This document shows positions 51,901-60,563 of a stretch of 64,000 nucleotides of DNA, piece by piece. The stretch is from positions 86,472 to 150,471 of the forward strand of contig CAYXSX010000004.1 in NCBI GenBank assembly GCA_964467925.1, given 5' to 3'. This stretch comes from CAYXSX01 sp964467925. Lineage in GTDB: Bacteria > Pseudomonadota > Alphaproteobacteria > Micavibrionales > Micavibrionaceae. The translations under genes and the position numbers were made by a program. Each line of letters starts with the position of its first letter. The stretch's first letter is position 1. The notes below the pieces were generated by a model. That model saw only the letters and a program-made list of their open reading frames with translations. It did not search any database and was not told where the DNA came from.

Positions 51901-53936
51901 GCGACCAGTTCCCTAGTGTCTTCAACACCCACTGGCTTAGCATCTACACTGAGTGTTTGAAGTTGAGTATGACGCATATTTTCTTTGAAATGCCTGTAAA
52001 TACCGCGACCTTTTTTATCCAAGACTGCTTGTAACATGGCTTCTACATCAACTGCCAACCATGCCGCTTGTAGTTCTGTTTTATAGAGCCCATGCGCTGC
52101 CAGTTGTTGTGGAATGTAAACATCATAAAAGTCGCGAAGCTGATTGACCAAATTATCTCGCCATTCAGCCCTTTTTATTTCTGTTCCTTCAGGAAATACA
52201 TTTAAGTCATTATCAAGCTGACGTAAAAAAAGTGCCTTCATCGCCATGAGTTCCAACTTTTTTGCCCCACCCAAAGCTTCAAAGATTTTGTAGCTTTTGT
52301 TATCAGTGATTTTTATCGCTGTCTTTACAGGTTTGTGCAGCCAATTTCCGTTAAATTCTTCTTGATGTATATATTTTTGCGCGTAAGTGGGAAGACTCGG
52401 CTCTTTGAATTTTGGTAACTTATCGTTGGCAATATCTTCTACAAAGTGGATATGTTTATCCTGTCCTCGGAAATCGCGTGCCGCAGTTGCTGTGATCAGT
52501 TTTTGCCTATCAGTAGGATTATCAATCCCTGCTTCTTTAAGACGCACCTCTTGTTTTGGCATATCAGGTTCTCTTTCGAGACCACCTTTATATGGAACAA
52601 TGTAATCGCGGGGATTTTTAATTTCCTCTTCCGGAATATCATGCTTCATGCTCACGGCAAGACGCAAAACACTTTCGTCGACATGTTCAGGCACTTTACC
52701 AAGTTCACCGGTTAAATAACCGATTGTTTCCGGGCGCATGGATGTTCTGTCAAAAAGAGGCAACCCCTTCTTTTTATTGATAAGACATGAAGCAGCCTGA
52801 ACTGTCGTCATGTTGGCATAAGGCGTAATTTGTACAGGGCTGCCAAGCATTTTATCAATCTCTGCCTGCATCTCGTAAACTTGAATCTGGATGTCAGTCC
52901 AATCATCTGTTCCTAATGCTCTTTTCAATTGGTCGTATAATTGGCCGTTTGAATAGACGCGAAGTGTTGATGAAGCACCGCCAGGGGCACGGGCTTTACG
53001 CATTGCCTCGAGCAATCTGGGGTCATACTCAGCTTCCATATCTTGGAAAAGAAAACGTGTCTCGAGTTGTTCATCCATATCTGCATTAAGGGCGTCCACG
53101 TTAAGATCGGGGGTTGCATCTCTCACCGCTGGGTCTGGATCCGCCTTTAAAAGGCTGTGCATTTTTAAAACATTGGGGTGGGCAGTTGAGCCAGCCAGAG
53201 CAGGAGTTTGTACATCCAAACCGATAGAAGCACCGCGCTTGATTGCCTCGCGTGAAGCATAAGTATATCCAGCGGCTGCCTGTCCATATGTTGTATGAAT
53301 GTGAATATCTATAGGAATATCTGTTCCGAATTCATCAATAAGAGCCGCCGTGAGTTCGCCGACAAACTCTGGCTTAACAAAACCGCTGGCAGATTTCAGA
53401 TAAAGGCCTGTATGACCCTGTTTTATCAATTCTCTCGCATGAGCAAGACAGCTTTCCAGAGTAATATTGGGGTTATCTTCAATACAAATTGTGCCATGGG
53501 CATGAATGTCAAAACCTTCTTCTTCACGTAAGACGCGGACGGCTTCCGCAACGCTGGCTGTTGCTCTGGAATCATTCATGCCGTTGAAGTTCTGGACGAC
53601 ATTAAGCCCCATTTTGGCCATTTCACGCAGCATAGATAACTGCACATCAAAAGGTTGGGGCTCAAAACCGAAAAGGCAGTCGCCCCGTACAAGAGCCGAC
53701 TGCTTTATGCCTTTTTCCTTGGCGGGAAGCATAATAGCCTCAAGAAATTTCCATGGATCACGTTTGCTGCGGATGATGGAATCCCAGAATGTTCCCCCGG
53801 CTGTCTGGATACTGGCAAAGCCCACATCAGCCTCATGCTTTGAAAACGCTGCAATACGCTCTGCCGAAGCTTGTGAGCCCATAAGCGATTGAACGGCATC
53901 TCTTTTGACATAGTTAAAGCGAATTGAGGCAGACAT
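51897..53936 (-). CDS. Divergent pyruvate-carboxylase-type carboxyltransferase
   Basis: A 679-residue protein with an HMGL-like TIM barrel followed by a PYC/OADA-like part. Metal ligands of biotin carboxyltransferases are recognisable: Asp13 in RDAVQSL, Lys181 in LYLKSASG, and His212 and His214 in IHIHTTYG. Neighbouring positions depart from the family (KSASG for KDMAG, TTYG for HDTSG). No biotin-carrier MKM segment was found in the C-terminal 200 residues, so it would need a separate carrier or act otherwise. GGAG precedes the start at 53936, with TATAAT at 53952-53957. Confidence 0.72.
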   Translation of the reverse strand: MSASIRFNYVKRDAVQSLMGSQASAERIAAFSKHEADVGFASIQTAGGTFWDSIIRSKRDPWKFLEAIMLPAKEKGIKQSALVRGDCLFGFEPQPFDVQLSMLREMAKMGLNVVQNFNGMNDSRATASVAEAVRVLREEEGFDIHAHGTICIEDNPNITLESCLAHARELIKQGHTGLYLKSASGFVKPEFVGELTAALIDEFGTDIPIDIHIHTTYGQAAAGYTYASREAIKRGASIGLDVQTPALAGSTAHPNVLKMHSLLKADPDPAVRDATPDLNVDALNADMDEQLETRFLFQDMEAEYDPRLLEAMRKARAPGGASSTLRVYSNGQLYDQLKRALGTDDWTDIQIQVYEMQAEIDKMLGSPVQITPYANMTTVQAASCLINKKKGLPLFDRTSMRPETIGYLTGELGKVPEHVDESVLRLAVSMKHDIPEEEIKNPRDYIVPYKGGLEREPDMPKQEVRLKEAGIDNPTDRQKLITATAARDFRGQDKHIHFVEDIANDKLPKFKEPSLPTYAQKYIHQEEFNGNWLHKPVKTAIKITDNKSYKIFEALGGAKKLELMAMKALFLRQLDNDLNVFPEGTEIKRAEWRDNLVNQLRDFYDVYIPQQLAAHGLYKTELQAAWLAVDVEAMLQAVLDKKGRGIYRHFKENMRHTQLQTLSVDAKPVGVEDTRELVA

Positions 53937-54075
53937 ATTTACTCCAGAGTCATTATAATTTTGATCGCTGAATAAAGCATGAAATTAAAGTTATGACAAC
54001 GTCTTTTTTGGCTTATTATAATATTAAAAGATTAATTTTTACCCTGCCTTAAAAGTTTTCGGGTAATCTTGTCCT

Positions 54076-54333
54076 ATGTTCTGGCGCAGGAAAAATAAGG
54101 ACAAAAAGCCTGAAAAGCCGCAAACACCCGCCGATATCCGGGCGCAGGCGCTTGCGAACGTCCGCGCGGCGCGGGCGCATATCGGCGAGGAAACGCTCGA
54201 TAAAATCGCCGAGGCCATGACCGCCAAGCAAAGATCGGCCACAGAGCAGGCCAAGCAGCAAATTCAGGCCGCCGATCCCGATCGTGTACTTGATGAGCTA
54301 CTTCTTATGATGAAAGAGCGGGAGCAATATTAG
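54076..54333 (+). CDS. Small hypothetical helical protein
   Basis: An 85-residue basic/helical protein (MFWRRKNKDKKPEKPQTPADIR...) of unknown function, ending LDELLLMMKEREQY. It has the look of small alphaproteobacterial proteins beginning with a MF-basic stretch. The stop overlaps the convergent small gene by four bases. Confidence 0.55.
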   Translation: MFWRRKNKDKKPEKPQTPADIRAQALANVRAARAHIGEETLDKIAEAMTAKQRSATEQAKQQIQAADPDRVLDELLLMMKEREQY

Positions 54334-54536
54334 GAAGCTTCGGGTGTTTTAGGGCCGCAACCTGCACAGGGGCAGTTTTTAGCAGCGTTTTCAAGTTCTT
54401 CAGGGCGTAACCAACCTTGATCAAACAATAGAACTTCCGGCCAAAGGCAACCAGAGCCAAATGGTTGAATTTGCTCTGCTGCTATGGCTGATAAGGTCCC
54501 TGCTGCTTGCTCACTTTTTTTATTTGAAATGCTCAT
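54330..54536 (-). CDS. Small Cys-containing hypothetical protein
   Basis: A 68-residue protein, not recognised, ending in a CPCAGCGPKTPEAS tail with three close Cys residues that could bind a metal. AGGAAC lies directly before the ATG, closer than usual. The gene may be real because it is compact and convergent, but support is modest. Confidence 0.4.
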   Translation of the reverse strand: MSISNKKSEQAAGTLSAIAAEQIQPFGSGCLWPEVLLFDQGWLRPEELENAAKNCPCAGCGPKTPEAS

Positions 54537-54660
54537 GTTCCTGATGTTGCTCTTCTATGGTTAAAACATCAACCACTTTACATTAATTTACATAATTATA
54601 CAAATTTATAATTTCCTTCTGAAATTTCTCAGATTTTACGCTATAATTATAATATTCAAT

Positions 54661-54736
54661 GTCATTCTGAGCGTAAGCGAAGAATCTCCCAAAGTAACGT
54701 TGAGATCCTTCAATCACTCCGCTCCTTCAGGATGAC
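54661..54736. repeat. Dispersed palindromic repeat, family B
   Basis: A 76-bp copy, from GTCATTCTGAGCGTAAGCGA to CTCCTTCAGGATGAC. It lies between the small genes and the acyl-CoA dehydrogenase. Confidence 0.8.
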
Positions 54737-54756
54737 GTATACTTAAGGAGAATCCT

Positions 54757-56547
54757 ATGCCCACCTACCGCGCCCCTGCCGAGAACATCAAATTCGTCCT
54801 GCATGACGTTCTGAAAGCCGAGAGCCTTTCCGATCTGCCGGGGTTTGAAGAATTTTCAGCTGACCTGATCGACCAGATCATCGAAGAAGGCGGTAAGATT
54901 TGCGAAGAAGTTCTCTTTCCCCTCAACCAAAGCGGTGATAAGGAAGGCTGCAAGTTCAATGACGGTGAAGTTAAAACTCCCGAAGGTTTCAAAGAGGCTT
55001 ATTCCACATTCGCCGAAGGCGGCTGGTGCGGGCTTAGCGCCGATCCCAAATATGGTGGAATGGGGATGCCGGTTCTGCTCAATACCGTGATGCAGGAAAT
55101 GATCTGCTCCTCTAATATGAGTTTCGGAATGTATCCTGGGCTTTCGCAGGGCGCGTATGAAGCGCTTCATCATTTCGGCACAGACGAGCAAAAGGCGCTT
55201 TACCTGCCCAAGCTGATTGAAGGCGTTTGGTCCGGCACGATGAATTTGACCGAGCCGCATTGCGGGACTGACCTCGGCCTTATCAAAACCAAGGCGGAAC
55301 CCAATGGCGATGGCTCTTACAGCATCACAGGCACGAAGATTTTTATCTCTGCGGGTGAACACGATTTAACCGAAAATATCGTGCATCTTGTGCTGGCGAA
55401 ATTGCCCAATGCACCCGAAGGGGTACGCGGTATTTCCCTGTTTGTCGTGCCAAAATTCATGGTGAAGGAAGATGGCTCTCTGGGTGAACGTAATGCTGCA
55501 AAGTGCGGCTCTATCGAACATAAGATGGGCATTCACGCGAACTCGACTTGCGTGATGAATTATGATGGCGCTTGGGGTCAGCTCGTGGGTGAACCCCATA
55601 AAGGCCTGAAAGCCATGTTCGTGATGATGAATGCGGCCCGTCTTGGTGTGGGCATGCAAGGCCTTGGCATCTGCGAGATTGCCTATCAGAACGCTTTAAC
55701 TTACGCGAAGGAGCGTTTACAAATGCGCTCTCTCACCGGCACGAAAGCGCCTGATAAACCCGCCGATCCGATTATCGTGCATCCCGATGTGCGCCGGATG
55801 CTGCTTAAGGCGAAGTCTATTACCGAAGGCGGGCGGGCGCTGGCGTATCTGACAGGTATGAACCTTGATATCTCACACCATCACCCCGACCCCGAGGAAC
55901 GCCAGCGCGCGGATGATCTTGTCGCATTGCTCACCCCCATTGTGAAGGGATACCTGACCGATATGGGACTTGAGGTCGCCGTGGATTGTCAGCAAGTCTA
56001 TGGCGGGCACGGCTATATTGCCGAATGGGGCATGGAACAATATGTCCGTGATGCGCGGATTGCCCAGATTTACGAGGGCACGAACGGTATTCAGGCGCTT
56101 GATCTTGTAGGGCGGAAAATGGGACAGGGCTTCGGGCGTTTGCTGCGTCGTTTTTTCCATCCGGTGCAGCAATTCATCGAGGATAATCAGGCGAACGCAG
56201 AGTTGGCAGAATTCGTTTTCCCGCTGGCCAAGGCTTTTGCAAAGTTACAGCAGGCAACAGCCATGGTCGCGCAGCGTGGGCTTAAAAACCCTGACGAAGC
56301 GGGCGCGGCAAGCGTCGATTATATGCGCCAGTTTGCCCTTGTTGCGATGGGTTATATGTGGTGTCTGATGGCCAAAGCCGCTCTGGAGAAAATCGCCTCC
56401 GGCGAGGGTGATCAGGAATTCTACAAATCCAAAATTGTCACCGGAAAATTTTTCATGACCCGCGTCCTTCCCGAAACAGACGCCCGCTTTAAAATGGTTA
56501 TGGCTGGCGCTGAGCTTCTGATGGAACTGGAAGAGGCAGCGTTTTAA
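54757..56547 (+). CDS. Acyl-CoA dehydrogenase
   Basis: A 596-residue flavoprotein that makes the first double bond in beta-oxidation. An N-terminal domain, the FAD-binding middle domain (LTEPHCGTDLGLIKTKA, GTKIFISAGEHD) and the C-terminal domain (QVYGGHGYIAEWGMEQYVRDARIAQIYEGTNGIQA, with the catalytic Glu in YEGT) are all present, followed by a longer extension seen in long-chain type enzymes. AAGGAG precedes the ATG. It is a separate unit from the thiolase operon. Confidence 0.93.
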   Translation: MPTYRAPAENIKFVLHDVLKAESLSDLPGFEEFSADLIDQIIEEGGKICEEVLFPLNQSGDKEGCKFNDGEVKTPEGFKEAYSTFAEGGWCGLSADPKYGGMGMPVLLNTVMQEMICSSNMSFGMYPGLSQGAYEALHHFGTDEQKALYLPKLIEGVWSGTMNLTEPHCGTDLGLIKTKAEPNGDGSYSITGTKIFISAGEHDLTENIVHLVLAKLPNAPEGVRGISLFVVPKFMVKEDGSLGERNAAKCGSIEHKMGIHANSTCVMNYDGAWGQLVGEPHKGLKAMFVMMNAARLGVGMQGLGICEIAYQNALTYAKERLQMRSLTGTKAPDKPADPIIVHPDVRRMLLKAKSITEGGRALAYLTGMNLDISHHHPDPEERQRADDLVALLTPIVKGYLTDMGLEVAVDCQQVYGGHGYIAEWGMEQYVRDARIAQIYEGTNGIQALDLVGRKMGQGFGRLLRRFFHPVQQFIEDNQANAELAEFVFPLAKAFAKLQQATAMVAQRGLKNPDEAGAASVDYMRQFALVAMGYMWCLMAKAALEKIASGEGDQEFYKSKIVTGKFFMTRVLPETDARFKMVMAGAELLMELEEAAF

Positions 56548-57209
56548 AAGAAGTTTTTCTTCCCGCCGCCGGGCAGGATGTTATCGCGCAGGCGGTAACA
56601 ATATTGACCCGGTTTTGAATCAAGGCCCAGAAACGTTACGGCGAAATCCTCATATACGCGGCAAGCCAGTTTATAATGCTCCGCCTTGCCCTTGTGACCC
56701 TGTTTCAGAGGAACGGGTTTTATCTCGAGATCCGGCGCAACGTTCTTAAGCTCGAAATACGAACGCGCCATGTGATAATCGTCGGTTACAAGACAGACGC
56801 TTTTGATGCGGTTCTTGCGCGCCCATTCCGCCGTGATCAGCCCGTTATCGATAGTGTTGCGCGCCTTGATATCAAGCACAGTGCGCACACTTTGCGCAAA
56901 AGACCGTAGAGAAGCCAATTTGGGACTGGCGCTATCGCCGGAAATAAACAGCTTGAGATCAGGATTGGAAGACCTGCCCCTTGTATGCAATTTCAACGCT
57001 GTTTCTATGCGCCCCTTGTCACCCGAAAAAACCACCACCGCCTGATTAAAAGCATAGGGGCAGGACGGCTTTTTCTCCGTCTTTTTGAAAATCAGACGCG
57101 CAGGCAGATTTCCGCTCGTCACCTGATAAACCGGAGGGACAAGCACGAGAAAAACCGCGGCAAACACTCCTGCCGCCAGGGTCAAAATCAGGTTTTTGGA
57201 AAGGGTCAT
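56544..57209 (-). CDS. YdcF-like DUF218 protein
   Basis: A 221-residue protein with one N-terminal hydrophobic segment (residues 6-26) and a DUF218 domain (VVVFSGDKGRIETALKL, NTIDNGLITAEWARKNRIKSVCLVTDDYHMARSYFEL). Family members such as YdcF and ElyC are linked to envelope or lipid carrier work. The stop overlaps that of the acyl-CoA dehydrogenase by four bases. Confidence 0.85.
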   Translation of the reverse strand: MTLSKNLILTLAAGVFAAVFLVLVPPVYQVTSGNLPARLIFKKTEKKPSCPYAFNQAVVVFSGDKGRIETALKLHTRGRSSNPDLKLFISGDSASPKLASLRSFAQSVRTVLDIKARNTIDNGLITAEWARKNRIKSVCLVTDDYHMARSYFELKNVAPDLEIKPVPLKQGHKGKAEHYKLACRVYEDFAVTFLGLDSKPGQYCYRLRDNILPGGGKKNFF

Positions 57210-57279
57210 TCAGCACACTTCAAGCAAAATCGCGCGGAGATTATTGCTAAAAATGACCTTTGTCCAGTGGTATTTGAAA

Positions 57280-58842
57280 CTACTGCGCGGCGGGCTCGGA
57301 CAGCTGACTTTCCAGCGTACGGATACGTTCTTCGAAGCGTAATTTTTGCTCGGCCAGCTTGATTTGGGCTTCTGAAAGCTGCTCTTCCAGCTCGGCCAGT
57401 TTGGCGATTTGCTGCTGGCTGGTGACCTGCGGATCGAACAGCATAGCCTGCAACTCTTCTTTCTCAGCGGCCGCGCGCGCGCGTTCCTTCGCCAACTCGC
57501 GGCCCAGACGCTTGATCTGACGTTCCGCCTCGTTATAGCGCATGGTGGCGCGTTCTAGATCCCAGTTATCGGTGGAAATATCGACACCGGAATTATCCTC
57601 GGGCGGAAGCACCTCGGCAACTTCGGTCTCTTCCACTTTTTCGCCCAGCACCCGGTTATCGGTTTCAAGACGGGAGACGGTTTTTTCCAGTTCCCTGATC
57701 TTGCGGCGCAGGGCTTCCGTCTCGGCATCGTTTTGCTCGCGGCCTTCATTGGCGCGTGTCATTTCTTCCACGGCGGCGTCATAGCTGTAAACCTTGCCCG
57801 ATTGCGGCTTGCCGTTCTTGCCGATTCCGGCTGCCGACACGTCGATTTCCATCTGGCCGGAACTGCGCTTTTCCTCGGGCCACGGCGTTTTATAATTCGT
57901 ACGGGTTGGGGCGGGTGTAACCGGCTCCACAGCTTCCGGCGCTACGGCGGCGACTTCCTCCACCTCCACCACCGGGGCGGGCGTAGCCGGATCGGCTTTT
58001 GCACCATCCGCTACAGGCTCTTCAGTCGCTTCCGGCGTTACTTCCTGAACCGCAGCGATAGACGGCGCTCCCGCGTCGGCGGGTTTACCTTCCATCTTCG
58101 AGGCAAGAAGCGTGCTTAAACGGCGGCCCTTGATCTGGTCGGGGAAATCAGTCCCCGCATCCGCAGGCTCGCTTTCATCGATCTTTATCTCCAGCGGCAC
58201 GGGTTTTCCGGCATCCAGCGCCGCAGTCTCTCGCGTTTGCTGCTCGATAATCTCTTCCATCGCCTTTTCGGGCTTCGCCTTGGGCTGTGATGCTTTCGCC
58301 ACAGGCACAGGCTCGGAAGCGGCGGGCGCTTTTTCAGAGGCACAGCTTTCATAACTGCCCAGCGCGCTCGAAAGCGCCGTCAGGTAAAAACGGAAACGGT
58401 TTTCCTCCACATGCAAATCAAGAACGCTGGCGCTGCGCATTTTATCCAGCACGCCCGGCACCTTGTTCAGATCGATGGTAATCACATTGTCGCTGATGGC
58501 GTTCGCCGTGGTTTTTTCCTGCATCTGGCCGGGAACCGCCAGCATGGCGTTATAGCTTTCATTCGCAGCAAAAACGTTCTGACGGAAATCGAAACTGATG
58601 CGGTCGATCTGCTTGCCGTTGCCGCTAAACTGCATGTAAAAGCCGTTATTAAACTCGGAAGTCAGATAACATTGCCGCCCTTGTGTCGGCGCGCTTACCA
58701 GCGGCTTGGTGCGTACAACCCAGCCCTTGGCGGGATAAAAGGAAAGCTCCGGTTCCTGCGCGGCTTGAGCAGTGATCGGCAGATACGCCGTCAACAGGGC
58801 CGCGCCGAATATAAACCCCCAAAGAGCTGTTTTTTGAAACAT
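57280..58842 (-). CDS. Periplasmic protein with C-terminal coiled coil
   Basis: A 520-residue protein from the chosen start at 58842 (MFQKTALWGFIFGAALL). That gives a clean signal peptide (cleavage near AQA); in-frame ATGs at 58857 and 58887 cannot be excluded. About 25-165 is a folded region (QCYLTSEFNNGFYMQFSG), followed by a Pro/Ala/Glu-rich linker and a coiled coil from about residue 360 to the end. The longer frame runs into the divergent SCP2 gene and is rejected. Function is unknown; envelope spacing or polar localisation is a guess. Confidence 0.65.
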   Translation of the reverse strand: MFQKTALWGFIFGAALLTAYLPITAQAAQEPELSFYPAKGWVVRTKPLVSAPTQGRQCYLTSEFNNGFYMQFSGNGKQIDRISFDFRQNVFAANESYNAMLAVPGQMQEKTTANAISDNVITIDLNKVPGVLDKMRSASVLDLHVEENRFRFYLTALSSALGSYESCASEKAPAASEPVPVAKASQPKAKPEKAMEEIIEQQTRETAALDAGKPVPLEIKIDESEPADAGTDFPDQIKGRRLSTLLASKMEGKPADAGAPSIAAVQEVTPEATEEPVADGAKADPATPAPVVEVEEVAAVAPEAVEPVTPAPTRTNYKTPWPEEKRSSGQMEIDVSAAGIGKNGKPQSGKVYSYDAAVEEMTRANEGREQNDAETEALRRKIRELEKTVSRLETDNRVLGEKVEETEVAEVLPPEDNSGVDISTDNWDLERATMRYNEAERQIKRLGRELAKERARAAAEKEELQAMLFDPQVTSQQQIAKLAELEEQLSEAQIKLAEQKLRFEERIRTLESQLSEPAAQ

Positions 58843-58936
58843 ATGAAAAACCGGCATTTCATTGGTGAAACGAACGTTGATTTGCATCCTAGCATCCCGT
58901 GTTCTTTGAAACAACTCGAAACGAACGGCTTTCCCC

Positions 58937-58965
58937 TTGGGATTTGGCGCAAAAGCCCGTATAAT
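58937..58965 (+). promoter_or_regulatory. Candidate promoter of a leaderless SCP2 gene
   Basis: TTGGGA (58937-58942), 17-bp spacer, TATAAT (58960-58965). The predicted start falls at or next to the ATG at 58972, so the transcript could be leaderless. Confidence 0.6.
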
Positions 58966-58971
58966 AGTTCT

Positions 58972-59274
58972 ATGAGTCTTGAAACCATCACCAATCAAAT
59001 CAAAGAAAAACTGAACCTCGCCCCGCCCTTTGGCGCCACGTTCAAAATCGATCTTGGCGATGACGGGATCATCTTTGTCGACGGCACAGGCCCGGCGCCG
59101 GAATTCAGCCACGAAGACGCCGAAGCGACAACCACCCTGACCTGTTCTATCGCGACAATCGAGGGTATCCTGAACGGCACGCAAGACCCCAACATGGCAT
59201 TCATGATGGGCAAGCTCAAGGTCAAAGGATCGATGGGTTATGCCATGAAACTCAATTCGCTGCTGGAAGATTGA
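58972..59274 (+). CDS. SCP2 sterol-binding domain protein
   Basis: A 100-residue stand-alone SCP2 domain (FKIDLGDDGIIFVDGTGPAPEFS..., AFMMGKLKVKGSMGYAMKL). Such proteins bind lipids or acyl-CoAs in a hydrophobic tunnel. It could serve the fatty-acid catabolism genes nearby, but this is inference. It starts right behind a TATAAT box and has no ribosome site. Confidence 0.88.
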   Translation: MSLETITNQIKEKLNLAPPFGATFKIDLGDDGIIFVDGTGPAPEFSHEDAEATTTLTCSIATIEGILNGTQDPNMAFMMGKLKVKGSMGYAMKLNSLLED

Positions 59275-59280
59275 TTATAT

Positions 59281-59937
59281 CTAATTCTGGCCCAGCTTCT
59301 GCTGGATATCCGCGGCAATATCGGACGCCGCGTCTTCGGAACGGTAAAGCCCCAGAAACTCGTCTTTAGGCCCCATCAGATACGTAAAGCTGGAATGGTT
59401 CATGGTGTAATCGTCCAGATTTTCGTCTTCCGCGCGGGCGGCAAAAACGCGGAAATTTTTTTCCATGTGATCAACCTGATCTTCCGTTCCGGTCAGGCCG
59501 ATAATCCGGTCGTCGAACTGGTCGGTATATTCGCTCAATACGGCGGGCGTATCGCGCGCCGGATCAACTGTTACGAATAACGGCGTTATACGCTCCGCCC
59601 GCGGCCCCAACTCATCCAGAACCTTGGCCATTTTCTGCAATTCTGCGGGGCAGACATCGGGGCAGAAAGTAAAGCCAAAAAACACCAGCTTATGCTGCCC
59701 TTCATAGGTTTTCTCACTGACATTCTGCCCGTCTTCGTCAACCAGCGCAAAGGGCCCGCCGACCTGAAGCCCGGCAATATTCATGATGCTTTCTTCATTC
59801 GCGGGCTTGCTGTCCGGGCGCACCACGCGCACGCCATCCATGCGCACCTGATAATATCCCACGCCCGCACCGACAATCAGCGCAATCACAGCCAGCGCAG
59901 CGGTTCTTTTAAGACGTTTCTTGATTTGATCTTTCAT
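59281..59937 (-). CDS. Sco1/SenC copper chaperone
   Basis: A 218-residue protein with one N-terminal membrane anchor (residues 11-30) and a thioredoxin-like periplasmic domain. The copper ligands are the Cys pair in FTFCPDVCP and the later His in MNHSSFTYLMGP. It helps assemble the CuA site of cytochrome c oxidase. The start at 59937 is chosen because it puts the basic MKDQIKKRLKR directly before the anchor. Confidence 0.93.
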   Translation of the reverse strand: MKDQIKKRLKRTAALAVIALIVGAGVGYYQVRMDGVRVVRPDSKPANEESIMNIAGLQVGGPFALVDEDGQNVSEKTYEGQHKLVFFGFTFCPDVCPAELQKMAKVLDELGPRAERITPLFVTVDPARDTPAVLSEYTDQFDDRIIGLTGTEDQVDHMEKNFRVFAARAEDENLDDYTMNHSSFTYLMGPKDEFLGLYRSEDAASDIAADIQQKLGQN

Positions 59938-59965
59938 GCGACCTGTATAGACCAGCCAAGGAAGC

Positions 59966-59994
59966 TTGACAATATCCAAAGACTCCACGAATGT
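59966..59994 (+). promoter_or_regulatory. Candidate promoter of the TPP-regulated operon
   Basis: Perfect TTGACA (59966-59971), with 17-18 bp to a poor -10 (GAATGT). It fits the expected distance to the riboswitch start. Confidence 0.4.
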
Positions 59995-60010
59995 GGGGCG
60001 CAGATAAACA

Positions 60011-60075
60011 ACCTTGGGGGTGCCCGTTCGCGGGCTGAGAGCATACCCTTAGAACCTGCGCAGCAGGGAAAGGAG
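60011..60075 (+). promoter_or_regulatory. Thiamine pyrophosphate (TPP) riboswitch
   Basis: The conserved TPP elements are present: GGGGGTGCC, a UUCG-capped hairpin (60022-60035), CTGAGA (60035-60040), then ACCCTTAGAACCTG (60045-60058). The P5-side hairpin is very short (CCTG/CAGG). CCTT at 60012-60015 can pair with AAGG at 60070-60073, which is part of the AAAGGAG ribosome site. Binding of TPP would then hide the site and block translation. Confidence 0.92.
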
Positions 60076-60081
60076 AAAAAC

Positions 60082-60423
60082 ATGCCTCACATTATACTCG
60101 AATATTCTGAATCACTGGCCTCGACGCAAGATGTGCCGAAACTTCTAACCTTGCTTCATAAAAATCTGGCGTCGCAGGAAACCGTCGATATTCACGGTAT
60201 CAAAAGCCGTGCGGTGCCCGTGCAATATACAATTGTCGGTGACGGCAAAGATCGTGACCAGATGTTCCATGTGACGCTAAGATTGCTGCCCGGGCGTAGT
60301 GATGAACTGCGCGCCAAAATGGCGGCGGATTTGCGAGAAACGCTCAAGAGCCATATCCATGATGACCGTATTGCGGTGACTGCCGAAGTCGTCGAGCTGG
60401 ATGCAGTAAGTTACCAGAAATGA
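60082..60423 (+). CDS. CHMI-type tautomerase family protein
   Basis: A 113-residue member of the 5-carboxymethyl-2-hydroxymuconate isomerase group of the tautomerase superfamily. After Met removal the first residue is Pro (MPHIILEYS), the catalytic base of this superfamily, and GIKSRA with an Arg and MFHVTLRLLPGRS match HpcD-like sites. It lies directly behind the TPP riboswitch, upstream of thiC. Its role in thiamine work is not established. Confidence 0.8.
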   Translation: MPHIILEYSESLASTQDVPKLLTLLHKNLASQETVDIHGIKSRAVPVQYTIVGDGKDRDQMFHVTLRLLPGRSDELRAKMAADLRETLKSHIHDDRIAVTAEVVELDAVSYQK

Positions 60424-60460
60424 CGGAATGCTTAGCGAATGAAATGAGCTTAGCCAAGCC

Positions 60461-60539
60461 GTCATCCTGAAGACCTTTAGGTCTGAAGGATCTAGTTTCA
60501 ATTACATGAGATCCTTCAGCGCAAGCGCTTCAGGATGAC
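60461..60539. repeat. Dispersed palindromic repeat, family B
   Basis: A 79-bp copy between the tautomerase gene and thiC, from GTCATCCTGAAGACCTTTAG to GCGCTTCAGGATGAC. It could affect thiC expression by forming a hairpin in the transcript. Confidence 0.85.
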
Positions 60540-60563
60540 AATTAAGAAGAAAGGAATTTAACC

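Noticed and set aside
58411..58971. N-terminal extension of the SCP2 gene to 58411
   Set aside because: The extension overlaps the opposite-strand secreted gene, and the family domain starts at the ATG at 58972.
58843..59184. N-terminal extension of the coiled-coil gene beyond its signal peptide
   Set aside because: The extra codons overlap SCP2 and precede a normal signal peptide. No ribosome site supports a start at 59184.
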